Assembly: GCA_004172865.1 (NCBI GenBank)
Contig: SEBV01000016.1
Coordinates: 27,666-91,665 of the forward strand
Origin: Gammaproteobacteria bacterium
GTDB lineage: Bacteria; Pseudomonadota; Gammaproteobacteria; Pseudomonadales; Cellvibrionaceae
Direction: 5' to 3'
DNA: 64,000 nt
Of this stretch, positions 26,821-39,484 are shown in pieces. Under the pieces are notes generated by a model. It worked only from the letters and a program-made list of their open reading frames with translations. It had not been told where the DNA came from and did no database searches. The translations under genes were made by a program, and so were the position numbers. Each line of letters starts with the position of its first letter. The first letter of the stretch is position 1.

Positions 26821-26837
26821 CTTAGGCAAGGCTTAGG
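26821..26837 (-). promoter_or_regulatory. CCTAAG-N5-CCTAAG direct-repeat operator (site 2)
   Basis: On the minus strand CCTAAG-CCTTG-CCTAAG, the same repeat, spacing and orientation as the site before the response-regulator operon. It ends 36 bases before the PAP2 ATG at 26784, a typical activator position. The spacer sequences of the two sites differ, so the hexamers themselves appear conserved. Confidence 0.7.
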
Positions 26838-26869
26838 AGTGAATTATTGAATAGAATTTTTGATATGGT

Positions 26870-26897
26870 AGCGAAAGCTCAAAATTGAACTTTCGCT
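26870..26897. terminator. Hairpin downstream of parE (possible weak terminator)
   Basis: Perfect eight-base arms AGCGAAAG (26870-26877) and CTTTCGCT (26890-26897) with a 12-base loop lie 12 bases after parE on the minus strand. No good T run follows, so termination would be weak. Confidence 0.4.
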
Positions 26898-26908
26898 ATA
26901 AAAAAGAA

Positions 26909-28813
<1,905 letters not shown>

Positions 28814-28853
28814 TTATCGAGATAAATATAAAAATTAATTTTGTTGCGACCAC

Positions 28854-29429
28854 TCAATGTGAGCGTAAAAATGCTAACCCACTTTCTAAGTACCGCTCAA
28901 AACCTTGAAAGGCGTGATCGCCGCCCTCTTCCACGGTTTGTTCACAGCCTGCATATTTTTCAACGGCTTTGCGATAATCCAAAGTTTCATCGCCGGTTTG
29001 CACTAGGAGCCAATAATTATCCAAACGCTGCGGTTTTACATCGATCAATTTAATTTCATCGATATGATGCGAATGCAAATGGTAGATATCGTCCGTGTGA
29101 TAACTTTTCAATTCAACGCCGACATATTTGGGCATGAATTCTTGCGGGTTTACGGCTGGATTAATCAACAGCGCACGCAGATTATATTTCTCCGCCAACC
29201 AGGTCGCCCAGAAGCCACCGAGCGAGCTACCCATTAAATAAATCGGTTCAGGAAGCAAAGACTCTACCAGCTGCTCCAAAAGTTGCTGCGTTTGTGCCGG
29301 GTAAGGCGAAAGCTGGGGGCAATGATAGTCTATTTCGGGGCGATTGGCCGCAAGCCATTCCCGAGTCTGCTGGGCTTTGAAAGATAAGGGGGAACTGAGA
29401 AAACCGTGAATGTACAACAACGCTGCCAT
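28854..29429 (-). CDS. yqiA: YqiA-type alpha/beta-hydrolase esterase
   Basis: A 191-residue alpha/beta hydrolase of the YqiA family. The oxyanion segment YIHGFLSSP is at residues 6-14, the nucleophile elbow GSSLGG at 67-72 (Ser69), the acid in LLVQTGDETLDY and the histidine in GGDHAFQGFE near the C-terminus. E. coli YqiA has acyl-CoA esterase activity. It lies between cpdA and parE in the usual order, with nine bases to cpdA. Confidence 0.9.
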   Translation of the reverse strand: MAALLYIHGFLSSPLSFKAQQTREWLAANRPEIDYHCPQLSPYPAQTQQLLEQLVESLLPEPIYLMGSSLGGFWATWLAEKYNLRALLINPAVNPQEFMPKYVGVELKSYHTDDIYHLHSHHIDEIKLIDVKPQRLDNYWLLVQTGDETLDYRKAVEKYAGCEQTVEEGGDHAFQGFERYLESGLAFLRSH

Positions 29430-29438
29430 AGGACTCGA

Positions 29439-30245
29439 TCAATAACCTGCTGATTTATAGTCGATAACGTACTGCTTGCCCGTCACCCGCTCAACACCGG
29501 TGCTGAAACTACCGTCATCATTCAGGTCAAACCAACGATAGCCCGGCATTAGGGTATCTACCGTAAAGTCGTCGTATTTGGGTTTAAATTGCACGCAGGT
29601 TGAGGGAGTAGCGATTAAGGCAACACCCTTGCGGGTATCGTTGAAGTCTTGATGAACATGGCCCCAAACCACAGTTTTTACATTGGGAAAACGGTCCAAG
29701 ACCGCAAAAAATGCATCCGCGTTACGCAATATGTATTGGTCAATCCAGGCGCTACCGACCAATACGGGCTGGTGATGCAACATCACCATAATGTGTTTGT
29801 CAGGATTTGTGCTGAGCATGTGTTCAAGGTAATCCAGCTCGCCTTGCTCAAAATTCCCATGCACCTTAAATGGCACAACGGAATCCAGTAGCAGAATTAG
29901 CCAATTACCCTGCTCTATAGCGCGATTTTCCGGCAACTCGGGCAAATTAATTTTAGCCATAATCTCGGAAGAATCGTGATTACCGGGCAACCAAGCTAGG
30001 GACTGAGAAAAGTATTGGCGGACAATATCAATAAAGCGGCGGTAACAGCTTTCGTGGCCTGCGCTGGCAATATCACCAGTGCAAACCATGTAATCAAAAT
30101 CAGATTCTTTTTCGGCGATAAGCGCTAAAACATCATGCAGACTTTCGTCAGTATTCAGGCCAAGCAAAGCTTCGCTCGTGAGCGGCCCCAAATGGCAATC
30201 GCTGATTTGAATAAATCGCTTAGTACTAACGACCGTTTTTGCCAC
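29439..30245 (-). CDS. cpdA: 3',5'-cyclic-AMP phosphodiesterase
   Basis: Metallophosphoesterase that hydrolyses cAMP. Metal ligands are visible in order: QISDCHLG (residues 13-20), CTGD (55-58), PGNHD (87-91), MLHHQPV and WGHVHQD. Length (268) and the neighbours yqiA and yqiB match CpdA of E. coli. The protein probably sets cAMP levels for CRP-dependent sugar regulation. Nine bases separate it from yqiA; a 502-base gap precedes it. Confidence 0.92.
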   Translation of the reverse strand: MAKTVVSTKRFIQISDCHLGPLTSEALLGLNTDESLHDVLALIAEKESDFDYMVCTGDIASAGHESCYRRFIDIVRQYFSQSLAWLPGNHDSSEIMAKINLPELPENRAIEQGNWLILLLDSVVPFKVHGNFEQGELDYLEHMLSTNPDKHIMVMLHHQPVLVGSAWIDQYILRNADAFFAVLDRFPNVKTVVWGHVHQDFNDTRKGVALIATPSTCVQFKPKYDDFTVDTLMPGYRWFDLNDDGSFSTGVERVTGKQYVIDYKSAGY

Positions 30246-30747
30246 AGCAGTATCTGTCTCGCGGTTGACTCTTCCCTGTTTTAGTTATTAAGAAGAGGAA
30301 GTTAAGAGAAAATCGAGTTAACTCTGGCAACGATATACGCTAAACCGCATTAATTCCACCCTCGAATTCGCTTAAATAGACTTTTTATGGTGATAACGGC
30401 TAAAAAAACACCAGAATTGTGAGGAAGGTAGACTTATGAAAATAAGAATTATCTGAAACCATTTCGTCATTTAAGCGCATAGCGACAAATCCACAAAGTT
30501 CGGTCAATCAGGCATATAGATTCAAGAAGGGGTACTAATTATTTCGCTCTAACAAACGCTCGCGTTAAGAAATGTAATCGCGAATCAACGAGTACTGCAA
30601 TTAAACAATCCAATCGCAAATTAATATTTTTGTAAGCTGTAAATTAAATTATATATTTGCACGCAGAACAATTTGCGATTGAAAAAAGTTTGATTGATAT
30701 GAATGGAAGAAAAATGATGCGGACGATATAACAATAAAAGTAAAAGA
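30246..30747. other. 502-base gene-free gap between yqiB and cpdA
   Basis: No credible gene is present: only a six-codon frame near 30436 has a ribosome site. The notable content is a perfect 12-base inverted repeat, CAATCGCAAATT (30611-30622) and AATTTGCGATTG (30670-30681), separated by 47 AT-rich bases. The remainder is AT-rich with no RNA gene that I recognise. It presumably holds the cpdA promoter on the minus strand. Confidence 0.5.
30611..30681. repeat. Perfect 12-base inverted repeat in AT-rich gap
   Basis: Arms CAATCGCAAATT (30611-30622) and AATTTGCGATTG (30670-30681) are exact complements. The loop contains TTAATATTTTTGTAAGC and runs of A/T. It could be a large hairpin at the end of yqiB mRNA, a regulatory site pair, or a small mobile-element remnant. 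Confidence 0.6.
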
Positions 30748-31269
30748 TTATAAACCGAGAAATTGTTTTACATCATCAACTTGATGACCTTCACTTAAGC
30801 AACGCGTTAATAATTCGCCAAGAAATTGGTTGATTTGCAATTTCTCATCCGCGTGATACATAGATTGGTTCGGGTATTCATAACGCGGACGCAAACGTTT
30901 GTGACCTTCCCACGCAAGCACTTCTGCTAATTTTGCATCGTGATACATGCGCACAGTCAAACGCGGCATGCGCAACCAGGTAGAAATATTGGCAACTGTT
31001 GTTTGGCTTAATTGCAATGTTGTTGTGTAGGGAGACCGCTCAAGAATACGTAACTGATGCAGCCATTGTTGCTCGCCACGACTAACCATAAAACGATATT
31101 CATCGCCAGTTTGGTCTCGCGTTGGCTTATTGAAATGCTGAACCAACAGCTTTTGTAAGCGCACATAATTCGTTTCGCACTCCGCCATTTGTAACGGCAA
31201 ATCAACCCTGTAACGTTCACGGTAGGTAACGTAGTGTGGTTGAGGATTTATTACGCGCAATGTAAACAT
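30748..31269 (-). CDS. yqiB: DUF1249 protein (YqiB)
   Basis: A 173-residue DUF1249 protein of unknown biochemical role. RERYRVDLPLQMAECETNY near residues 17-35 is the family signature. It lies between nudF and cpdA as in E. coli, which supports the name. The function is not known; the conserved cluster with nudF and cpdA hints at nucleotide housekeeping. The start at 31269 is supported by the alignment with the family's usual N-terminus. Confidence 0.85.
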   Translation of the reverse strand: MFTLRVINPQPHYVTYRERYRVDLPLQMAECETNYVRLQKLLVQHFNKPTRDQTGDEYRFMVSRGEQQWLHQLRILERSPYTTTLQLSQTTVANISTWLRMPRLTVRMYHDAKLAEVLAWEGHKRLRPRYEYPNQSMYHADEKLQINQFLGELLTRCLSEGHQVDDVKQFLGL

Positions 31270-31442
31270 AAATTAAATGAGTTCAATGAAAATAAAAATC
31301 GATATTTAAAACAGTCGCTTGCAAACACAACGAGAGTTTAGATTGACTCAAGATCTTAATGACGCCGAGGTAATCTTTAAATCCCCGCTGTACTGAAGTG
31401 CTAGCCAGACTTGAAGCTAAGTCAATCACTAAACGTAATTTA

Positions 31443-32063
31443 TTATGCGCCATGATCCTTGCGCAAACGCGCGCGATTCATTTGCAACCATTGCAAGCAA
31501 ATCAGTGCAGCAGCGTTATTAAAACGGCCTTTTAATAACTCGGCGAAAACATCTTCTGCAGCAAAGCTATGTAAACGGATATCTTCGTTTTCATCCTGCA
31601 CGCCGTGGACGCCACCCGCCTGGCTTAAATCACATAAACCGCAGAACAGGTAAAGTTTTTCATCGCTGCCACCCGGGCTGGATAAAAAGTTACAAATATA
31701 TTCCATGTAATAAGGTTGCAGAGACGCCTCTTCCAGGAGTTCGCGGCGCGCAACTTCCTCTGCAGATTCACCACTTTCCACCATGCCCGCAACTACTTCG
31801 TAACACCAGGGGCCTGCAGGCTCGCGCAAGGCACCTACACGAAATTGCTCGATCAAACCAATAAGGTCATGCACGGGATCGTATACAACAACAGCTACAG
31901 CATCGCCGCGAATAAATACTTCGCGGTTAATATCTTTGCTCCAGCCACCTTTGAATAATTTGTGGCGCAATACAATTTTTTCTACGCGAAAAAATCTTTT
32001 ATAAAGCACTTCACGCTGTACAACTTCAACATCGTTGCCGTCAAATTCCGGTTTTTTAATCAT
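31443..32063 (-). CDS. nudF: ADP-ribose diphosphatase (Nudix)
   Basis: Nudix hydrolase that splits ADP-ribose to AMP and ribose 5-phosphate. The Nudix box runs from Gly93 to Leu115: GMVESGESAEEVARRELLEE, with Glu99, Arg107, Glu108, Glu111 and Glu112 in the catalytic spacing. The final glycine of the consensus is replaced by Ser114. The N-terminal dimerisation part (residues 1-50) matches NudF. It neighbours yqiB downstream and thiC upstream, where E. coli has tolC directly. Confidence 0.9.
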   Translation of the reverse strand: MIKKPEFDGNDVEVVQREVLYKRFFRVEKIVLRHKLFKGGWSKDINREVFIRGDAVAVVVYDPVHDLIGLIEQFRVGALREPAGPWCYEVVAGMVESGESAEEVARRELLEEASLQPYYMEYICNFLSSPGGSDEKLYLFCGLCDLSQAGGVHGVQDENEDIRLHSFAAEDVFAELLKGRFNNAAALICLQWLQMNRARLRKDHGA

Positions 32064-32106
32064 AATTTTTTGAGTTAATTTATTTTTAGTTGGATTGTAG
32101 ATGTAA

Positions 32107-32150
32107 GTGCCCTCACCTCGCTCCTCTCCCAGAGGGAGAGGGAGTTTAAG
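32107..32150. repeat. REP-like hairpin element (copy 1) downstream of thiC
   Basis: Arms CCTCTCCC (32123-32130) and GGGAGAGG (32134-32141) around a three-base loop, flanked by CCTCACCTCG and GGGAGTTTAAGG. The layout and flanks match the element at 43865-43910. It lies between thiC and nudF and could shape the ends of the thiC transcript. Confidence 0.65.
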
Positions 32151-32165
32151 GCAAGAGCAAAAAAA

Positions 32166-34091
<1,926 letters not shown>

Positions 34092-34180
34092 TTAAACCCT
34101 GTTTGTTCGGTGGCGATCATCATAGTGAAATGATAAAAGCGTTTTTTTAATCAAAATTTTTTGGACGTTACATACAACCG

Positions 34181-34993
34181 CTAATAAAACTTATAAAAAT
34201 GATGTACAGGCCCGCTGCCATGACCGATGTGTAATTTTTCTGAATGTACAAGCGCGTTATGCAAATAATCTTTTGCCTGCGCTACAGCATCTTCTATTGA
34301 TAATTTCTTTGCCAAACCTGCGGCAATTGCCGATGCTAAAGTGCATCCCGTGCCGTGTGTATTTTTGGTAGCTATACGCGGCGCCGAAAATAAATGTTTC
34401 CCGGTGACAGTGAGCAATAAATCTGTCGCTTCAGTGCTTTGGCTGTGACCGCCTTTCATTAATACAGTTTGCGCGCCCATCGCCAATAACAATTCTGCTT
34501 GCTGCTGCATATCATCCAGATTTTTTGCAACAGGTTGATTTAGTAGCGCGGCAGCTTCCAATAAGTTGGGTGTTAAAATAGTGGCTTTTGGAATTAATAA
34601 TTCAATCAAATTCTTGATCGCATCTTCTGCCAACAATCTATCGCCACTGGTAGCGACCATCACCGGATCTAACACCAATGGTATGTGCGGGTGTTGAGCC
34701 AGCGTTTCTGCAATCGCCGTAATAATATCCGCTTGTGCCAACATGCCGGTTTTAATCGCGCCGACATTGATATCACTTAATACTGATTGAATTTGCGCCT
34801 GTACGAACTCCGGTGCAATAGGGGAAACGCCCTGCACACCTTTGGTATTTTGTGCTGTAAGCGATGTGATCGCAGAACAGCCATACACACCTAAAGCCGC
34901 AAAGGTTTTTAAATCTGCCTGAATTCCTGCGCCGCCGCCGCTGTCGCTGCCAGCAATGGTCATTGCAATAGGTGTTTGAGGACGTGAATTCAT
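34181..34993 (-). CDS. thiD: Hydroxymethylpyrimidine / phosphomethylpyrimidine kinase
   Basis: Two-step kinase giving HMP diphosphate, ribokinase fold. From ATG 34993 (GGAAA upstream) there are 270 residues starting MNSRPQTPIAMTIAGSDSGG; the frame is open 19 codons further, but that stretch is leader RNA next to the riboswitch. The active-site loop THGTGCTLASAIAAGL is near the C-terminus, and KTGMLAQ and DPVMVATSGD are typical. It is the first gene after the TPP riboswitch and thiC follows, so both enzymes for the pyrimidine branch are co-regulated. Confidence 0.95.
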   Translation of the reverse strand: MNSRPQTPIAMTIAGSDSGGGAGIQADLKTFAALGVYGCSAITSLTAQNTKGVQGVSPIAPEFVQAQIQSVLSDINVGAIKTGMLAQADIITAIAETLAQHPHIPLVLDPVMVATSGDRLLAEDAIKNLIELLIPKATILTPNLLEAAALLNQPVAKNLDDMQQQAELLLAMGAQTVLMKGGHSQSTEATDLLLTVTGKHLFSAPRIATKNTHGTGCTLASAIAAGLAKKLSIEDAVAQAKDYLHNALVHSEKLHIGHGSGPVHHFYKFY

Positions 34994-35054
34994 GGGGGTT
35001 TCCGCTGCAAGAACAAAAGGCGCGGAAGAGAGAGGAGCGGCCAAAGCCACAAAT

Positions 35055-35150
35055 ACAAGCTCTCGTTCCCTACGCCGGTACTAACCGGATCAGGTCTGCG
35101 GGTATATCTCAGCTGTTGATATGGCATCAACAAGCACCCCGACAAGAAGC
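35055..35150 (-). promoter_or_regulatory. TPP riboswitch (THI element) upstream of thiD-thiC
   Basis: On the minus strand, GGGGTGCTTGTTG and CAGCTGAGATATACCCGC are followed by ACCTGATCCGGTTAGTACCG and GCGTAGGG. The CUGAGA and ACCUGAU...GCGUAGGG blocks are the invariant parts of the TPP aptamer. It ends about 65 bases before the thiD ATG. Thiamine diphosphate should reduce thiD and thiC expression. Confidence 0.95.
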
Positions 35151-35552
35151 TTCGCAGTCTAGAGAAATTAGGAAGTAGATACTAGCCCTTGGTTATTAAT
35201 TAGCCTAAATCAATTTGTATGCTAAATTCAACGCACGAACCTGAATTGGATTGATGTCCGAAAATCTATAATAAATGGCGAGTTCAATAAACAATTGGAT
35301 TAGCTGTTGAAATGGCGTCGGTGCTGTTTACATTTGTAACTACAAAGCCAGACCACAAGTGTTTACCCTTTTTAACCAGCTGATTGGCCACAAAGCTCGA
35401 CCAGCCAGAGCCAACCCGTTAAACTCGGCGTTTTATTATTATTGAATCCAAACAGTGCCGATCTGCGTCTAAGCTATGGCTTACCACTTTCCAGGCTTAT
35501 ATCTGTACATCTTTTACCTACATGTTGGAATCTTTTACCTTCAGGATTTTTT
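35151..35552. other. Intergenic region between TPP riboswitch and tolC
   Basis: About 400 bases. The left end must hold the thiD promoter on the minus strand and the right end the tolC promoter. A CAGGA ribosome site precedes the tolC ATG at 35553. I see no RNA gene or strong repeat. Confidence 0.4.
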
Positions 35553-36944
35553 ATGAAAGAGTCGTTCTCTATGAAAAAGTCAAAGCTTTACGTAGCTATT
35601 GGTTTGCTTGCGTTTGTTCCTTTCGCAGCAAGTGCTAATACCCTGTTAGACATTTATGAATTGGCATTGAAAAATGATGCGCAACTAAAAGCTGATAAAG
35701 CAGGCTACGAGGCGAATAAAGAATTAGGCAACATCGCACGCGCAGGCCTTTTGCCTCAAATTAACGCGAGCTATTCTGCATACGACAAAACTGACACCGA
35801 CATTACCAATCGTATTCCTGCCCCCACTATCACGGGCAATAGCAACTCAAAAACAACTGGCTGGAACGTAACCTTAAACCAACCTTTATTTGATTTGTCT
35901 GCCTGGTACGTTTACAAACAAGGCCAAAAATTAAGTGATCAAGCCGAAGCACAATTCGGTGCAGATCAACAAAGCTTGATAGTCCGTGTTACCACAGCTT
36001 ACTTCAATGTTTTACGCACAGTTGATTCACTCGAATCGACCATTGCAGAACAAAATGCATTTGCTCATCAGTTAGATCAGGTTAAACAACGTTTCGATGT
36101 AGGCTTGACTGCAATCACCGATGTTCACGAAGCGCAAGCTGCCTATGACAGTGCTGTAGCAGCGACGCTTGAAGCGCGTGGCAGCTTGAGCATTAGCTAC
36201 GAAGCTTTGGAAGTTTTAACAGGCAAACCAGAAGATCAAATCGCACCGCTCTCTGACAAATTTCCGGTAGTAAACCCGACACCAGCAGACCGTGCCGAGT
36301 GGGTAAATTTTGCGTTAAAAAATAACTACAGTTTGAAAGCAACCAGACTGTATGCAGACTCAGCTGATAGCAATGCGGACGCGGCTCGTGCAAGACATTT
36401 GCCCACCGTAAACGCAAGTTTGGGTTACAACAAATTTGATGCTGACGGCGACGAATTTAACGATCCGTTTGACCGCACAACTAAAGGCAATACTGTGAGC
36501 GTTGGTGTAACTATTCCAATTTTCAGCGGCTTGCGTACTTCAAGCACTGCTCGCCAAGCGGTAGCGCAGGGCTTGCAAGCTGAAGAGCAATTTAATAGCG
36601 CGCAACGCAGTACAATCCAGAATGCTCGCACATTACACTTATCTGTAGAAACTGACGTGGCTCGTATCGCTGCACGTAAACAGGCTACCGTTTCTAACCA
36701 AAGTGCTTTGGAAGCAACCCAAGCTGGCTATGAAGTGGGTACACGCAACCTGGTTGAAACATTGCAAGCTCAAAGCAAGCTTTATCAAGCTCGTCGTGAT
36801 TATGCCAATGCACTTTATGATTATGTAATTGATACTATTAAATTGCGCGAAGTTGCTGGTTTGTTAACTCCAGCCGATGTACAAGAAGTTGATAAGTGGT
36901 TACAAGATGGCGCACCAGTTACACGTGCGCAATACGAAAAGTAA
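35553..36944 (+). CDS. tolC: TolC-family outer-membrane efflux / type I secretion channel
   Basis: Outer-membrane channel for efflux pumps and type I secretion, 463 residues from ATG 35553; the frame is open 37 codons further, but the ribosome site CAGGA and signal peptide support this start. The signal peptide ends at ASA|NTLLDIYELALKNDAQL. It contains the two repeated outer-membrane-efflux domains: AGYEANKELGNIARAGLLPQ near the start and the mirrored AARARHLPTVNASLGYN near residue 280, each with the beta-strand that enters the barrel. It is divergent from the thi operon; in E. coli tolC is directly next to nudF, so thiDC is inserted here. Confidence 0.92.
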   Translation: MKESFSMKKSKLYVAIGLLAFVPFAASANTLLDIYELALKNDAQLKADKAGYEANKELGNIARAGLLPQINASYSAYDKTDTDITNRIPAPTITGNSNSKTTGWNVTLNQPLFDLSAWYVYKQGQKLSDQAEAQFGADQQSLIVRVTTAYFNVLRTVDSLESTIAEQNAFAHQLDQVKQRFDVGLTAITDVHEAQAAYDSAVAATLEARGSLSISYEALEVLTGKPEDQIAPLSDKFPVVNPTPADRAEWVNFALKNNYSLKATRLYADSADSNADAARARHLPTVNASLGYNKFDADGDEFNDPFDRTTKGNTVSVGVTIPIFSGLRTSSTARQAVAQGLQAEEQFNSAQRSTIQNARTLHLSVETDVARIAARKQATVSNQSALEATQAGYEVGTRNLVETLQAQSKLYQARRDYANALYDYVIDTIKLREVAGLLTPADVQEVDKWLQDGAPVTRAQYEK

Positions 36945-36967
36945 TTTCTACTTCCTTGTAGAAAAAT

Positions 36968-36998
36968 AAAAAAAGCCATGCAAATGCATGGCTTTTTT
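36968..36998. terminator. Bidirectional terminator between tolC and waaA
   Basis: Arms GCCATGCA (36975-36982) and TGCATGGC (36985-36992) with two-base loop, extended by A on the left and T on the right. T runs exist on both strands, so it can end tolC and waaA, which converge here. Confidence 0.88.
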
Positions 36999-37011
36999 AT
37001 GCCCATAACTT

Positions 37012-38280
37012 TTATAAAAACGCGTCAATTGCGTTAAGTGTTTTTGCTAGGGCACCGCGATTTTCATTAGCGACCGCTGAAGCTGCTTGTCCACGTTTAA
37101 CTCTCTCCGCAGAATTGGTAGCAAGTATTTCAACTTGTTGCGCTAAAACACCCGCAGAAGGCACAAGCGTTAAAGCACCTGCATCGACCAGCAGACGCGA
37201 AACCTCCGCAAAGTTAAATACTGAAGTTCCGCTTAAAATAGGCAGTTGCCAAACCGCTGGCTCAATAAAATTATGGCCGCCATTAGGCACTAAACTTCCA
37301 CCCACGAATGCAATATCACTTGCGCCAAACATTAATAGCAATTCCCCCATAGTATCGCCAAGAATAATATGAGCATCGTCACTGACAATTTTCTCGCTGC
37401 GGCGCGATACCTTAAAGCCACGGCTAATACATAGACTTGCAACGGAATTAAAACGTTCGGGATGACGCGGCACTATGACTAAACGTAAATTTTCCAAAGC
37501 AGGATTTTTTTTGCACTGCGCAAATGCATCCAAAATTATTTCATCTTCACCTTGATGCGTACTCGCTGCAATCCATAACAATATTTTTCCATCTTGTGAC
37601 CATTGCTGTTTTAATGTAGCAGCATTAGTTCGAACATCTTCAGAGAGCGTTAAATCAAATTTAACATTACCGGTAATTTCAGTATTACCAACAGGTAAGC
37701 CAATTCTATTGAAGCGTTCCGCATCAGTTTTGTTTTGCACCAGTGCTTTCGTTAAATGTTGCATCATCGGTTGAGTTAAGCCAGAGAATTTTTCATAACC
37801 CCGAGCCGATTTTTCAGACATACGCCCATTGATAAGAACGCTTGGAATTTTACGTTTGGCGCATGCAGCCAACGTATTCGGCCACAACTCAGTTTCCATA
37901 ATTAACAACAAAGACGGTTTCGTACGGCGAATAAAACGCGTAAGGACACTTGGCAAATCGTAAGGAGCGTAAACATGAAACACGCTTTCACCCAAGCTTG
38001 CACGCACTCGCTCCGAACCTGTAGGCGTTGTTGTAGTGACAACTAATTGCACATCACCTCTCGCCTGCAGTAAACGAATTAAGGGCAATGCCGCAATGAA
38101 CTCACCGACAGATACAGTATGAAACCAAATAACTTTTTTGTTGGGGGTTAATGGAGAAAAAAAAGCAAAGCGTTCGCTCCAGCGTTTTGCATAAGCAGGC
38201 GCCGCTATAGCTCGCCACAACAGACGAAGTAAAATAATAGGAACGGCCAAATAAAAAATAAAGGTGTAGAAAATTCGCAT
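37012..38280 (-). CDS. waaA: 3-deoxy-D-manno-octulosonic acid (Kdo) transferase
   Basis: Membrane-anchored glycosyltransferase adding Kdo to lipid A precursors. Residues 4-24 form the N-terminal anchor; the catalytic Glu60 is in VSVGEFIAA, and the Kdo-transferase blocks ETELWPN, PRHPERF and GGSLVPNGGHNFIEPA are present. Length (422) is standard. It is the last gene of a four-gene run on the minus strand (dgt, VanZ-like, CE2 esterase, waaA), 61 bases after the esterase. Essential for lipopolysaccharide in most Gram-negatives. Confidence 0.95.
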   Translation of the reverse strand: MRIFYTFIFYLAVPIILLRLLWRAIAAPAYAKRWSERFAFFSPLTPNKKVIWFHTVSVGEFIAALPLIRLLQARGDVQLVVTTTTPTGSERVRASLGESVFHVYAPYDLPSVLTRFIRRTKPSLLLIMETELWPNTLAACAKRKIPSVLINGRMSEKSARGYEKFSGLTQPMMQHLTKALVQNKTDAERFNRIGLPVGNTEITGNVKFDLTLSEDVRTNAATLKQQWSQDGKILLWIAASTHQGEDEIILDAFAQCKKNPALENLRLVIVPRHPERFNSVASLCISRGFKVSRRSEKIVSDDAHIILGDTMGELLLMFGASDIAFVGGSLVPNGGHNFIEPAVWQLPILSGTSVFNFAEVSRLLVDAGALTLVPSAGVLAQQVEILATNSAERVKRGQAASAVANENRGALAKTLNAIDAFL

Positions 38281-38341
38281 AGAAAACCAAATATAAATAA
38301 ATTCACGAGTGGTTATTTCTAACCGTTCGTGAAATGAAAAC

Positions 38342-39439
38342 TTACCAATTCATTTTTTTCTTGATAAATGCAGTTAATTTATCCGCATTAGCCTGATGTT
38401 GCTTCACGCGTGGATGAGCGCCATAACCGGTAAACTCAAAGAAAATGGTATCCATTTTTTCTTGTGGGTTTTCCTGCTTTAGACGCGCCACGGCAGTAGT
38501 GATATAGCCTGGCCATTTGGAACCTTCTTTGGTGGCATCCATACTGCCCAGCGCGCAAATGATAAATGCTGTTGGATATTTACCGCGAATAGTTTTCACA
38601 AAATCAACATAGGCTTGGATACGCTGATCGTCTGTGGGATTAGGGTCCATTCTATGTTCGCGATCAGTCAGCCAGCTATCATTTTGAAATAAATTGATAA
38701 CGACGACGTCTGGCGTCCAGCTTGAAAAATCCCATTGGGAATCATTATTCCCTACGGCGTTAAGTTGGTCATAAAACTGCGGCATTACAAATGGAAACCA
38801 GCTGATCAAAATACCAATACCACTTTGCGATGTAACATGTAGCTCTGCGTTTAGGTTACGAGCAGTAATAGCATCGTAAGCCATAAAATTATTCTTATCT
38901 TTTAATAAATGATCCGGGCCATCATCAGTAGATTCGTTGCCCATGCCGCTGGTAATAGAATCCCCAAAAAATTCTATTTTACGATTCAATCGTGGCGGTG
39001 GCGCCAATAACTTTTCGCCATCTGCCAATTCAAATTTTTTGATGGTAGTAGCGCCTTCTTCACCCTCAGTGCGCTTGGTTAATAAAAAGCTATGCTTTCC
39101 CGGTGCGAGATTGGCGGCAACTATATAATTTTTTTCACCTTTTTCTGCCTGAATAATAATCGGTCTTTTAAAATTATTATCTATGAAAACATTGAAATAA
39201 TTTTTCCCCAATTGATCATCCAAAATTACAGCTAAATATTGTCCTGTGAAATTACCGGCAATGCTTGTACCCGGCCAGGATATATGCGGAGCATCTACTC
39301 GGCTGAAATCAACTCGTCCCGTGTATTGCAAGTTTTTATCGGACGCTGATATTTGTGTAACGGCTACAACGGGTAGACATATGAAAGTTAAACTGAGAAT
39401 AGCACTAAAGCGTTTAAAAAATTTTGCTAGATTTAGCAT
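38342..39439 (-). CDS. CE2-type acetyl-xylan esterase (SGNH hydrolase)
   Basis: Secreted esterase, 365 residues, with a signal peptide (about 1-27). Residues 35-145 form the jelly-roll N-terminal domain typical of carbohydrate esterase family 2; the SGNH domain starts with FFGDSITSG (nucleophile Ser161) and the catalytic histidine is His342 in AHPRV. CE2 enzymes remove acetyl groups from xylan or other plant polysaccharides. The enzyme fits with the GH10 xylanase 16 kb away but sits in a putative operon with waaA and dgt. No separate cellulose-binding module is present. Confidence 0.88.
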   Translation of the reverse strand: MLNLAKFFKRFSAILSLTFICLPVVAVTQISASDKNLQYTGRVDFSRVDAPHISWPGTSIAGNFTGQYLAVILDDQLGKNYFNVFIDNNFKRPIIIQAEKGEKNYIVAANLAPGKHSFLLTKRTEGEEGATTIKKFELADGEKLLAPPPRLNRKIEFFGDSITSGMGNESTDDGPDHLLKDKNNFMAYDAITARNLNAELHVTSQSGIGILISWFPFVMPQFYDQLNAVGNNDSQWDFSSWTPDVVVINLFQNDSWLTDREHRMDPNPTDDQRIQAYVDFVKTIRGKYPTAFIICALGSMDATKEGSKWPGYITTAVARLKQENPQEKMDTIFFEFTGYGAHPRVKQHQANADKLTAFIKKKMNW

Positions 39440-39484
39440 AGTCAGGCTCCAACAGATTCTTATTAATTTTTAAATCGATAAAAA

